A DNA stretch of 14,451 bases, taken from Chloroflexota bacterium (GTDB lineage: Bacteria > Chloroflexota > Anaerolineae > 4572-78). Shown here in pieces: positions 1 through 8,011 of this stretch. The notes under the pieces are model-generated. The model ran no database searches, was not told the DNA's origin, and was given only the letters and a program-made list of their open reading frames with translations. The position numbers and the translations under genes were made by a program. The stretch lies in assembly GCA_024278725.1 (NCBI GenBank), contig JAJRSQ010000129.1, positions 1 through 14,451 of the forward strand, in the 5' to 3' direction. Within the stretch, counting starts at the first letter, position 1, and each line of letters opens with the position of its first letter.

Positions 1-2394
1 GCCATTTTCTTCGATTAAAAAAAGGACGAAATCCGGTTCCATCGCCCGCCCGTCGGAAAAGCGATAGAGTTGAAAGAGTCCGGCGTTGCGCAAAAGGTAG
101 ATGGTTTGATAGCGTTTTTTCAGCTTGCCAATGGCACTGCGGATGAATTTCACCAGACGTTTCTCTGCTGCCGTGCCATAGTTTTCGTCGAATATATACC
201 AATCCTCTTGGGATAAATCGAGGTGCAGCGCCGGGTCACGCGGATTGCTCATCGGCGCGCCAAATTCTTGGTCGCTATTTTCATCAATGATTGGATGGAG
301 GATTTTATCTTTGACGATATTTTTGATGGCGTGCGGAAAAAATTCAGGCGAGCCGATGTAATCGGCGGTGGCGGTGGAAATTTCTTGGCTAAGACGGGTG
401 AGAACGTGGATAGCGGCGGCGAGTTTTTCTTCTCCGGTGAGGCTCTCGAGTTGCTCTGCCGTGCCGTGAATTTCAACTTCAACCTGCCCGAGGTAATCCG
501 CGCCGGTGATGAACCGGGTGATGGATGGCAGATGCGGGAAATAATGCCGAAGGTTGTTGAAGCGATAAAAGGGCAATTTGTTGATGGCTTTTCGGATAAC
601 GTGTGTGCCCAAATCCGGCAACCGCAGCGTTTTGGCGACGGTCGCACGGTCATCGGGGGTGGGTGCGCCAAAGATGGCGGCGGAACGGGTGCGCCCGGTT
701 CGCAGGCGGTAGGTATGATGTTTGGTGATGGATATATCGGTTAACCCGATGATATGGGTTCGGGGGTTGCGAATTTTGCGGTTGAGGAAGATGACCCCTT
801 CATTCCAAAAATCCGATGTTTTGAAGGATGGTTTGACGCTGAGCCGGATTTCTTGGGTGGCGGGCGGCATCATCCCGGTTTTTATCAACGCTTGGCGCAA
901 TTCCTGAATGTAGCGGGGATTGTGCGCACTGTGATAGTGGAGTTCTTCCAGCACCCGCAATTCGTGGGTCAGGTCGTCGTCGAATTTGCGCCGGAAAAGT
1001 GGCTGCGAGCCGTTCAGCCGGAAGGGGAAATAACGCGCCCCGCGCCCGATGAGCTGGGCTTCGGCGATGGTGGTTTTGCCGGGGCGTCCCCGCGTCGCGT
1101 CGCGGGTGTTGTACAGGCGAACGATGTCGAACAGGTTGAGGACGTCCCAGCCTTCGTTGAGTTTATCGACGGCGAAGATGACGCGGATGGGATTGTCGCG
1201 GTCTTCCAGCGAGTTGACGAGCAACTGTTTTTCTTCGCTGTCCGATTTTGAATTGACCGAGAGGCAATGTTCGGGCGAAAAATCTTCCTGCAATTCACGG
1301 ATGAGGTTTTCCGGTGTGATGCCTGCCGTTTCAAAATGAGCGAAGGCGCGCCGGATGATAGATTCGCCCGCACGGTCTTTGAGCGCGTGCAGTCGGGCGG
1401 GGGTCAGTTTGCGGATAGCCGTGTGGAATTCGGCTTCTATTGCCTCGGAATCGGCGATGATGCGGGATTTCATCAGGATGACCGGCTTGATGTGCAGTCC
1501 GTGTTTTTCTGCCACTTTGCGGCGATATTGGCTGAGGATGACGGCTTGCAGGGCGCGGTCAATCGGTTCCATATCTGCTTGCAGGACTTTAACGTCTTTG
1601 GAATAGCCGTCTTGCCGGAATTTCCTGAGAGAATATTCATATAGAATTTTGTTCGCGTATTTGGCGCGGATGGCGGGATGGTTGGTGTCGATGGTGGCGG
1701 TGAATTCCAGCAGAAGATTATCGGCATGGGCGGTGAAGATTCTGTTGACGGTATATTCCCACGTGGTGGCTTCTTCCGCCTCTGTTTTGCCCAGCCTGCT
1801 TTTGGTGAGGGCGTTGATGTGGTGCGCTTCATCGGAAATGAGGACAATCCGCCGATTTTCAAAATCTTCGTAGGTGAGGGCGTTCTCGCGGGGGGCGTTC
1901 AGCCGGGTGTGCAAACCCTGAATGGTGGTGAAAATGATGTTGATGCTGTTCGGCGCGGTGGTTTGGAAGTTGTCCACTTCCCGGATATGAATTTGTTGGG
2001 TTCCAAAAATAATTTGGGGGGCGAAAAGATATTTGGATGATAGCGGATTGAGGAAATTGTCGCGGGTTTTTTCGATGATGTTGGTGCTGTTGACAAAGAA
2101 GATGAAATTTCGGTAGCCCTGTTGGTACAGGTAGAGGATAGCCGCCGCCATGATGAGGGTTTTTCCGCTGCCGGTTGCCATATGAAAGAGAAGATGCGGA
2201 TTCTGTTCAGGTCTATTTTGGTACGATTCCAGAAAGAAACAAAACCTGCCGAGCGCCTCTTTTTGATAGGGGCGCAGGGCGTACGTCCCCTTTACGTTGG
2301 CGTATAATTCTTCGGGGATGCGGCGCGGGAAAAAATCAGCCCCGTGTGCCGCGGTTAACCCGTCGAATATTTCGTGCAGTGGTTTGTTGTTCAT
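1..2394 (-). CDS. res: Type III restriction enzyme, Res (helicase-nuclease) subunit, 3' end outside window
   Basis: This is the ATP-dependent translocase and nuclease subunit of a type III restriction system; it works only in complex with Mod. I translated an uninterrupted frame of 798 codons from the ATG at 2394 to the window edge. It shows a Q-motif-like LRPYQKEAL (residues 40-48), Walker A ATGSGKT (73-79), DEAH box ISDEAHH (D188-H191), motif III EFTAT (230-234), motif V-like NEGWD, and motif VI QLIGRGAR (447-454). Near the edge, EPDFVLF (D788) matches the first acidic residue of the C-terminal PD-(D/E)XK nuclease; the following (D/E)XK half lies outside the window. Res subunits usually run about 900-1000 residues, so 100-200 are missing. 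There is no Shine-Dalgarno before the ATG; it begins one base after the stop of the preceding small gene, which suggests coupled translation. Identity is firm; activity cannot be judged from the truncated end. Confidence 0.95.
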   Translation of the reverse strand, partial: MNNKPLHEIFDGLTAAHGADFFPRRIPEELYANVKGTYALRPYQKEALGRFCFFLESYQNRPEQNPHLLFHMATGSGKTLIMAAAILYLYQQGYRNFIFFVNSTNIIEKTRDNFLNPLSSKYLFAPQIIFGTQQIHIREVDNFQTTAPNSINIIFTTIQGLHTRLNAPRENALTYEDFENRRIVLISDEAHHINALTKSRLGKTEAEEATTWEYTVNRIFTAHADNLLLEFTATIDTNHPAIRAKYANKILYEYSLRKFRQDGYSKDVKVLQADMEPIDRALQAVILSQYRRKVAEKHGLHIKPVILMKSRIIADSEAIEAEFHTAIRKLTPARLHALKDRAGESIIRRAFAHFETAGITPENLIRELQEDFSPEHCLSVNSKSDSEEKQLLVNSLEDRDNPIRVIFAVDKLNEGWDVLNLFDIVRLYNTRDATRGRPGKTTIAEAQLIGRGARYFPFRLNGSQPLFRRKFDDDLTHELRVLEELHYHSAHNPRYIQELRQALIKTGMMPPATQEIRLSVKPSFKTSDFWNEGVIFLNRKIRNPRTHIIGLTDISITKHHTYRLRTGRTRSAAIFGAPTPDDRATVAKTLRLPDLGTHVIRKAINKLPFYRFNNLRHYFPHLPSITRFITGADYLGQVEVEIHGTAEQLESLTGEEKLAAAIHVLTRLSQEISTATADYIGSPEFFPHAIKNIVKDKILHPIIDENSDQEFGAPMSNPRDPALHLDLSQEDWYIFDENYGTAAEKRLVKFIRSAIGKLKKRYQTIYLLRNAGLFQLYRFSDGRAMEPDFVLFLIEENG

Positions 2395-2395
2395 A

Positions 2396-2830
2396 TCAGC
2401 AACATTCACGGTTCAGCTTGCGAAACCATGCCGAGAATTTTTCCCGGCTTGTTTGGGAAACTTTTTCTTTGGTGATGCCCTTCTGTTCGTCAATTTCCAT
2501 CACCTTGATAACCAGCACTTTATCTTCGTGGGTTGTGCCTTCTTTGGCGTAATTCACCAGATACAGCGTTGCGTTCAGGGCATGCGCGGCGTTAAACAGC
2601 GCGATGAACTTTCGGGCATTTTTGTGCCAGTACCGGTTTGGATGCGACGTCCAGGGGGTCACTTTTTGCGTTTCTTTGCATAACAGGAATTCAAAAATGA
2701 TGTAGCCCTTTTCAGGGTGTTTTTGCAATCTATCAAAGTTGATGGCGCATGTGACATCGCCCTGAAGCATTTCTTTGACAAAAGCAAACCCGCTTTCATC
2801 GTCTATGCCTAATGGCTTGCTTACGGTCAT
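2396..2830 (-). CDS. Small protein of unknown function between mod and res
   Basis: This 144-residue protein does not belong to a family I can name with certainty. Its ATG overlaps the mod stop codon (ATGA, 2827-2830) and has a GGAG site six bases upstream; its stop lies one base before res, so it is clearly part of the restriction operon. It is soluble-looking, with no signal peptide or membrane segment. The best-ordered part is a hydrophobic beta-like strand GYIIFEFLL (42-50), a polar motif TPWTSHPNRYW (58-68), a helix NARKFIALFNAAHAL, then two strands (LYLVNYA, KVLVIKV) and a basic C-terminal helix ending CC. The order D33, E47-x-L49 is reminiscent of a PD-(D/E)XK core with the lysine replaced, but that is only a shape resemblance. 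A role as an accessory or control subunit of the type III enzyme is inferred from position alone. Confidence 0.85.
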   Translation of the reverse strand: MTVSKPLGIDDESGFAFVKEMLQGDVTCAINFDRLQKHPEKGYIIFEFLLCKETQKVTPWTSHPNRYWHKNARKFIALFNAAHALNATLYLVNYAKEGTTHEDKVLVIKVMEIDEQKGITKEKVSQTSREKFSAWFRKLNRECC

Positions 2831-4761
2831 CTTTGTCTCCGATTTTGATAAAAAGATGCATTGAGTTTTTTGTCGGCATCAGAAACGTGGTAATCAAGGT
2901 CATCTATTTCAGAATAATTGACGTAAATAAAATTTTTGTCCAGCAGTTCAAGTAACATTCGCTTCCGGGTGTTGAGGTCGAAGCGGATGAATTCCGGGAA
3001 ATTTGCCTCGAATGCTTCAATGTCCAATTGAAAACTGAGGACGGCTTTCGCCCGCATTTCTTCCCAGATTGAATGCAGCGCGTCTGTGGATTGCGCCGCT
3101 TTTATGCGGTCGATGTAGCGTTGATTCCAGGGTAGCAATTCACAATAGACAAAACTGCCGCCGCCCGTCCATCCGACTTGCCGGGAGACGCCGCCCGTAT
3201 CGAAGGTTATCGCTTCCGTTGACGGGTCTCTCCGCCCGATGACACGTTTTAAGCGCGCCAGAGAAATGGATTCAATATAATCCATTTGCTCAATGGCAAT
3301 ATACTGCCGTCTCATTTTGTGCGCGACCGCCGCCGTGGTGTTGGAACCGGCGAAAAAATCAAGGACGATGTCCCCTTCGGCGGTCAACCAGCTCAGGATG
3401 CGTTCAATGATTCTTTCGTTTTTTTCGTGCTCGAATTTCGATTGGTGTCCCGACACATTCAGGTCTGTCCAATTTTCGCTCAATAACACCTTATCGCTGG
3501 GGGGGATATAGTGTTCCGGTTTGCCGTTGCGGCTCAATCGCACCAGTTCAAAATCCGAATAGTTGAGAATGCCAAACGCCTGAAGATATTTTTGGTAATA
3601 TTCATCAATGATGGCATCGTCAATTTCTGTTTCCGGCACGCCGTTTTCTGTTATGAAAGCGAGCAATGCCCGGTAATTATCGACGGCTTGATAGGTGCGT
3701 TTGCGCGCCCATCGCCATTGTCCGGTTTCAGGGGTGAGACCGAACAATTCGTAGCGCATCGTGGGGCGGTCTGTGCCGCGCCAGTGGTTGTTCCACGCGC
3801 TCGCCTTTTTTCCCGGCAGCGTTTTGAACAGGTTGGGGATTTTTGTGTCGCTTTTGCTGTAAAATAAGATGGTATCATAACCGGCGTTCAGACGCTCTAC
3901 CACCGAAAATTGTTTCTGAAGATTTTTCTGCCCTTTTTTGACAATGATGGCGTTCCGGAAATTGTCTCGCCCGAAAATTTCATCACACAGCACTTTTAAA
4001 TAGGCTAGTTCCCGGTTATCAATTTGAATGAAAAGAAACCCGTCCGCGCTCAATAATGTTCGGGCAACTTTCAGCCGGTTGCTCATAAAGGTCAACCATG
4101 TGGAATGGCTGAACCGGTCATTATATGAGAAGCTGTCATTTTCGGTGTTGTAGGGGGGGTCGATGTAAACCAGTTTCACCCTGCCCGCGAACCGCTTTTT
4201 GAGGGAATGCAACGCGAGCAGGTTATTTCCTTTGATGACCAGATTGTCGGCGGGGTGAATTTCGGTGACGGGGTGTTCGCCGTTGGCGTCAAAGCGCCTG
4301 AAGTTGGTGAGAACTTTCGGCTCAAAGAGGCGGTCAATTTCATCGGGGGCGAGAATTTCGTTCCAAAAAACCTCGGCGCGTTTGGCGTCCGCTTTTGTTT
4401 GCCCACCCTCCAACACGCAATCCTTGTAGGGCCAGGTCAACACAACTTCGCCGCGTTCCTGAAGGTAATCATCATCAACCGTTAAACCGATTTTATTTTT
4501 GAAGCGGGTGAAAGAGTCGGGCAGAAAGGCTTTGTGGTTGACGAAACGAAGGAATTTCTCTTGGTCGAACACCAGTGTTCCGTCTATGTCTGTGAAAAAA
4601 TATTGTTTGAAACGGGGGTGCGAAAGGAGCCGCTTGAGTAGCGCCGGGTCTCGTTTTAGGGTGTATTCTGTGACACGGTTCTTGAGAATGACGCCATCCG
4701 CCGTGAAACGGGCATCTTGTGAAAGCAAGTTTTTGAGTTGGTCGAATAGGGAGTGTGCCAT
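2827..4761 (-). CDS. mod: Type III restriction-modification DNA adenine methyltransferase, Mod subunit
   Basis: Mod transfers a methyl group from S-adenosylmethionine to N6 of adenine in the recognition sequence, and it supplies DNA specificity to the Mod-Res complex. The protein is 644 residues, close to the length of classical type III Mod proteins. The catalytic motif IDPPYNTEN (D201-Y204) precedes the AdoMet-binding motif LDFFAGSNTTAA (D468 onward), the order of beta-class methyltransferases. The region between them should hold the target-recognition domain. The C terminus has the typical FVYCELLPWN and ELLDKNFIYVNYSEID segments. I chose the ATG at 4761 because AGAGG lies five bases upstream (4767-4771); a TTG at 4848 would extend the frame, but it lies at the predicted transcription start and has no ribosome site. 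The frame is intact. Two 7-base C runs occur, one within the DPPY codons, but neither breaks the frame. Confidence 0.96.
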   Translation of the reverse strand: MAHSLFDQLKNLLSQDARFTADGVILKNRVTEYTLKRDPALLKRLLSHPRFKQYFFTDIDGTLVFDQEKFLRFVNHKAFLPDSFTRFKNKIGLTVDDDYLQERGEVVLTWPYKDCVLEGGQTKADAKRAEVFWNEILAPDEIDRLFEPKVLTNFRRFDANGEHPVTEIHPADNLVIKGNNLLALHSLKKRFAGRVKLVYIDPPYNTENDSFSYNDRFSHSTWLTFMSNRLKVARTLLSADGFLFIQIDNRELAYLKVLCDEIFGRDNFRNAIIVKKGQKNLQKQFSVVERLNAGYDTILFYSKSDTKIPNLFKTLPGKKASAWNNHWRGTDRPTMRYELFGLTPETGQWRWARKRTYQAVDNYRALLAFITENGVPETEIDDAIIDEYYQKYLQAFGILNYSDFELVRLSRNGKPEHYIPPSDKVLLSENWTDLNVSGHQSKFEHEKNERIIERILSWLTAEGDIVLDFFAGSNTTAAVAHKMRRQYIAIEQMDYIESISLARLKRVIGRRDPSTEAITFDTGGVSRQVGWTGGGSFVYCELLPWNQRYIDRIKAAQSTDALHSIWEEMRAKAVLSFQLDIEAFEANFPEFIRFDLNTRKRMLLELLDKNFIYVNYSEIDDLDYHVSDADKKLNASFYQNRRQR

Positions 4762-4853
4762 AAGAACCTCTGACGTTGCGAATTTTGGTGATGGCTCAAT
4801 TGTGTCACGCCCTAGACTTTTTAAGGGAAAATGGCGCGTATACACCAATCTCC

Positions 4854-4882
4854 ATTTTGCAGGTGAACAGAGAATTTGTCAA
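4854..4882 (-). promoter_or_regulatory. Predicted sigma70-type promoter for the mod operon
   Basis: On the minus strand TTGACA (4882-4877) is followed after 17 bases by CAAAAT (4859-4854). The -35 is consensus and the -10 matches 4 of 6. Transcription would begin near 4847, about 85 bases before the mod ATG, which supports the 4761 start over the TTG at 4848. Confidence 0.5.
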
Positions 4883-4910
4883 GGTTGAGATTAGCTATCC
4901 GGTTATTTTT

Positions 4911-4939
4911 TTGACTCTCGTTCCCCCTCATTGTATAAT
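4911..4939 (+). promoter_or_regulatory. Predicted strong sigma70-type promoter for the transporter operon
   Basis: TTGACT (4911-4916), a 17-base spacer, then a perfect TATAAT (4934-4939). Transcription would start near 4946, leaving an untranslated leader of roughly 310 nt before the livG-type gene. It lies back to back with the mod promoter, with 28 bases between the two -35 hexamers, so one regulator bound here could affect both operons. Confidence 0.7.
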
Positions 4940-4945
4940 CGTTAT

Positions 4946-5256
4946 TAAGTTTACCAAAACTCCAAAAATTGGAGACAATTTAATAGTTTTTCCTATCTGG
5001 ACAATGCTTCATACGTGAACGACGACACTGCGATGTGCCACGACGACGTTCACCGGCTTGAATTTCCCCCGAAGCCTGTCTGTCGGACGGCGATTTTTGG
5101 TTGTAAAAAGCGCTGCTTTACCTGCCGCCCGTCTCGGTGCGCAAGCTGCCCGCTTGCGTATGCAATCCCCTGCGCTGACAAATTCAAGATAGGTTTCACA
5201 ATATTATTTAAGTGGTTTGGAATGACTACGCTGCTAATTCCCCGTTGGAGTGATTG
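4946..5256 (+). other. Long structured 5' leader of the transporter operon
   Basis: About 310 nt lie between the predicted transcription start and livG with no gene I can confirm. I see several inverted repeats: GTGAACG/CGTTCAC (5015-5021 with 5047-5053); CTGTC/GACGG (5076-5080 with 5086-5090) followed by TTTTT at 5094-5098, which resembles a weak attenuator; AAAGC/GCTTT (5107-5111 with 5115-5119); and CGCAAGC/GCTTGCG (5140-5146 with 5152-5158), the strongest. A frame opening with GTG at 5015 runs 80 codons, contains eight cysteines (C8, C23, C30, C34, C37, C42, C45, C53), and its TGA (5255-5257) overlaps the A of the livG ATG. It has no convincing ribosome site and looks like no protein I know, so I do not call it a gene. 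I do not recognise a known riboswitch. Confidence 0.4.
4960..4974. promoter_or_regulatory. Palindrome CTCCAA-AAA-TTGGAG just downstream of the promoter
   Basis: A perfect 6-bp inverted repeat with a 3-base centre sits about 15 bases after the predicted start site at 4946. This position fits an operator where a repressor would block transcription, for instance one that senses the transported acid or its CoA ester. It could instead form a small RNA hairpin; the following bases are T-rich (TTTTT at 4987-4991) but too distant for a classic terminator. No regulator gene is in the window. Confidence 0.35.
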
Positions 5257-6045
5257 ATGACCCGACCCGTGCATTTATCTGTAAAAAATGTGTCCTTGTC
5301 TTTTGGTGGCACGAAAGCGCTGCATAATGTGAGTTTTGATGTCTATCAGGGAGAGATTCTGGCGATTATCGGACCCAATGGCGCCGGAAAAACCTCGATG
5401 TTGAATTGTATGACCGGGTTCTACCGCCCGGACGAAGGTTCTATCACCTTTGACGGGCATGAAATCACCACCACGCCCCCCAGTAAAATCGCCGGGTTGG
5501 GCATTGCCCGCACTTTTCAGAATATTGCCCTTTATACCGGCTTGAGCACGCTGGATAATATTATGGCTGCCCGACACATTCATTTCAAATACGGTATGTG
5601 GCAAAGTATGCTTTATTGGGTGGGCGGCGCGCTCAAAGAAGAAATCCGGCATCGTCAGCGGGTGGAAGAAATCATCTCTTTTCTGGAGATAGAGCACATC
5701 CGCAAAGCCACGGTCGGCGCGCTGCCGCATGGATTGCGCAAGCGCGTTGAATTGGGGCGCGCGCTGGCGCTGGAATCGCGCGTCCTTTTGCTGGATGAGC
5801 CGATGACCGGCATGAATCTGGAAGAAAAAGAGGATATGGCACGCTTCGTCCTCGATATTCATGAGCGTCAGAATATGACCATTTTGCTGATTGAACATGA
5901 TATGGGATTGGTCATGGACATCGCCGACCGCATCGTCGTGCTGGATTTCGGCGTGAAAATTGCCGAAGGAACTCCGGATGAAATCAAAAACAACCCGGAA
6001 GTAATCCGCGCCTATCTTGGGCAAGAGCACGAAATTTTAAATTGA
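5257..6045 (+). CDS. livG: ABC transporter ATP-binding protein, LivG type
   Basis: This is one of the two ATPases that power a HAAT-family (branched-chain amino acid type) importer, acting at the inner face of the membrane with LivH/LivM-type permeases. The 262 residues match the family length. Visible motifs are Walker A GPNGAGKT (39-46), Q-loop FQNIALY, the degenerate signature LPHGLRKR (156-163) that is usual in LivG instead of LSGGQ, Walker B LLLDEP (D180, E181) and the switch histidine in IEHDM (H214). The ATG at 5257 has GGAG six bases upstream (5247-5250); a TTG one codon earlier is too close to it. It is the first gene of the operon, and the acyl-CoA synthetase follows after 28 bases. 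In this gene order the substrate may be a carboxylic acid rather than leucine, so the symbol denotes family only. Confidence 0.93.
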   Translation: MTRPVHLSVKNVSLSFGGTKALHNVSFDVYQGEILAIIGPNGAGKTSMLNCMTGFYRPDEGSITFDGHEITTTPPSKIAGLGIARTFQNIALYTGLSTLDNIMAARHIHFKYGMWQSMLYWVGGALKEEIRHRQRVEEIISFLEIEHIRKATVGALPHGLRKRVELGRALALESRVLLLDEPMTGMNLEEKEDMARFVLDIHERQNMTILLIEHDMGLVMDIADRIVVLDFGVKIAEGTPDEIKNNPEVIRAYLGQEHEILN

Positions 6046-6073
6046 CCACGTACTTTCAAGGAGGATTGTATTT

Positions 6074-8011
6074 GTGATAAGCCCCCAAACTCTTCCACAA
6101 CATTGGTTGCAACGGGTAAAGCAATATCAAGGAACGGATAAAGTTGCCATCCGTCAAAAAGATTTGGGCATTTGGCAAGCCTTCACTTGGGACGAGGAGT
6201 ATGAGCAGGTTCGGGATTTAAGTCTGGGGTTGGTGGCGCTGGGTTTGCAGGCGGGTGATCGCGTCGCCATTATTGGGGACAATGACCGCCAGTATCTCTG
6301 GGCAGCTTTCGGCATTATGGCTGTCGGCGCTATCGTCGTTGGTATTTTCACCGATGTGACCCCCAAAGAGGTGGCGTATCTGGTTTCGGACTCTGATGCC
6401 ACCTTTGTTTTTGCCGGTGACCAAGAACAGTGCGACAAGGTGCTGGACGTGAAAGCGGAACTTCCCAACCTTAAAAAGATTATCTATTGGGATGACCGGG
6501 GCATGTGGCACTATGACGACCCGCTTTTGATGGATTATAAAGCGGTGCAGGCTTTGGGAAAAGACATCGCCGAACAGAACCCCCGGCAATTTGAGGATAG
6601 TATCGCCTCATTTACGGGGGAGGATGTGGCGATGTTTTGCTATACTTCCGGGACAACCGGCTTGCCCAAAGGGGCGATGCTCACCCATGCCAATTTTGTC
6701 TACATTGCCAATGCCTTCGCCGCTGTTTCCCCCCGACGCGACAGCGACAATTACGTTTCCTTCATCCCTCTGGCATGGATTGGTGGCGCGGCACTTGAAA
6801 TTGCGCCCCATGCCGTTGATGCCGTCATCCTCAATTTTGCAGAAAAACCGGAAACCGTGCGGGAAAATATCCGCGAGATTGCCCCGGATAGCATTTTTTA
6901 TAACGCCCGTTTGTGGGAAGACCTTGTGTCAACCATCCAAGCTCGCATTTTGGACAGTACGTGGATTAATCGTTTCCTCTATAAAACTTTTTTGCCGATT
7001 GGGTATCGGGTGGCGGAATATAAATTCGCCAAAAAGACCATTCCCGTGCCGTTGCGATTTGTTTATTGGCTGGGCGATTTGATGGTTTTCAAACCGCTGC
7101 GCAGCCAGTTCGGCTTGCATAAAGCCAGAACGGCGTACACTGCCGGAACGGCGCTCAGCCCCGATGTGGTGCGCTTTTTCCAGGCACTGGGGTTGTCGCT
7201 GAAACAGATTTACGGGTCTACCGAGGTGACGGGCGCTGTGGCAACTCACCGCGATGATGACATTAAATTTGAAAGTGTCGGCACACCGATAGACGGCTCA
7301 AAGGTGAAAATCTCGGCGGACGGCGAAATCCTGCTCACTGGTCCGGGGTTGTTTGCGGGCTACCATAAAAACCCGGAGGCGACCAAAAAAGCTCTGTACG
7401 TGGATGAAACCGGCGAGGCGTGGTTCCGCACCGGCGATGCGGGGCATGTGGATGAAGAAGGGCATCTGATTTATCTGGAACGGATGAAAGATTTGATTGA
7501 ACTCGCCGGTGGCGATAAATATTCGCCCCAGTATATCGAGGGGCGACTCAAATTCAGCCCGTACGTCAGTCAGGCAATGACGCTTGGCAGTCGTGACCGG
7601 GCGTTTGTCACCGCGATGATAACCATCGACTTTGAGAATGTGGGGCGCTGGGCGGAGAAGAATCATCTGGCTTACACCACTTACACCGATTTGGCGCAGA
7701 AGCCGGAGGTGTACAACCTCATTCGGCAGGACGTGGAGCGGGTGAATCGCACGTTGCCCGACGCCGCCCGTGTGCGGCGATTTGTGCTGATGCACAAAGA
7801 ATTTGACGCGGATGAAGGCGAAATGACGCGCACTCGCAAACTTCGGCGGCGTTTTTTAGCCGAACGTTACGAGCAAATTATTGCGGCATTGTACGGAAAT
7901 CAAAATCAAGTGAGCATCAATGCCACGGTTGAATATCAAGATGGTCGCAAAACAACCATCGACACAACCTTGCACATTGAAACATTGGAAGGGGAGGTTA
8001 TCGCGGCATGA
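6074..8011 (+). CDS. Long-chain-type acyl-CoA synthetase (AMP-forming carboxylate-CoA ligase)
   Basis: The enzyme activates a carboxylic acid with ATP to an acyl-AMP, then to the CoA thioester. The 645-residue protein has the AMP-binding P-loop YTSGTTGLPKG (190-200), YGSTE (380-384), WFRTGD (450-455, D455 contacting the ribose) and, near the C terminus, MTRTRKLRR (584-592), where K589 is the likely adenylation lysine. The large insert before YGSTE and the ERMKDLIELAGG segment fit the long-chain fatty-acid ligase branch rather than acetyl-CoA synthetase. About 50 residues follow the lysine motif, including a predicted beta-rich tail. The start is GTG at 6074, with AAGGAGG at 6058-6064. Its stop overlaps the livH start (ATGA, 8008-8011). 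Placement between the ATPase and permease genes suggests it traps imported acid as CoA ester. Chain length and substrate class cannot be read from sequence; an aromatic or branched acid is possible. Confidence 0.92.
   Translation: MISPQTLPQHWLQRVKQYQGTDKVAIRQKDLGIWQAFTWDEEYEQVRDLSLGLVALGLQAGDRVAIIGDNDRQYLWAAFGIMAVGAIVVGIFTDVTPKEVAYLVSDSDATFVFAGDQEQCDKVLDVKAELPNLKKIIYWDDRGMWHYDDPLLMDYKAVQALGKDIAEQNPRQFEDSIASFTGEDVAMFCYTSGTTGLPKGAMLTHANFVYIANAFAAVSPRRDSDNYVSFIPLAWIGGAALEIAPHAVDAVILNFAEKPETVRENIREIAPDSIFYNARLWEDLVSTIQARILDSTWINRFLYKTFLPIGYRVAEYKFAKKTIPVPLRFVYWLGDLMVFKPLRSQFGLHKARTAYTAGTALSPDVVRFFQALGLSLKQIYGSTEVTGAVATHRDDDIKFESVGTPIDGSKVKISADGEILLTGPGLFAGYHKNPEATKKALYVDETGEAWFRTGDAGHVDEEGHLIYLERMKDLIELAGGDKYSPQYIEGRLKFSPYVSQAMTLGSRDRAFVTAMITIDFENVGRWAEKNHLAYTTYTDLAQKPEVYNLIRQDVERVNRTLPDAARVRRFVLMHKEFDADEGEMTRTRKLRRRFLAERYEQIIAALYGNQNQVSINATVEYQDGRKTTIDTTLHIETLEGEVIAA

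Noticed and set aside
249..2096. Several open frames of 65-140 codons on both strands across the left end
   Set aside because: They are out of frame with one continuous res frame of 798 codons carrying all helicase motifs in order, so they are shadows and not signs of a frameshifted res.
4153..4159. Run of seven C (minus strand) in the DPPY codons of mod, and another at 3499-3505, as possible phase-variation tracts
   Set aside because: The tracts are short, the frame is intact, and a similar 7-base run occurs in livM, so this looks like ordinary base use.
4762..4848. Longer Mod starting at TTG 4848
   Set aside because: There is no ribosome site, the codon sits at the predicted transcription start, and ATG 4761 has AGAGG at good spacing and gives a typical Mod length.
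5175..5207. Possible second promoter CTGACA ... TATTAT nearer livG
   Set aside because: The spacing of about 21 bases is too long for a sigma70 promoter, and the upstream promoter is much better.
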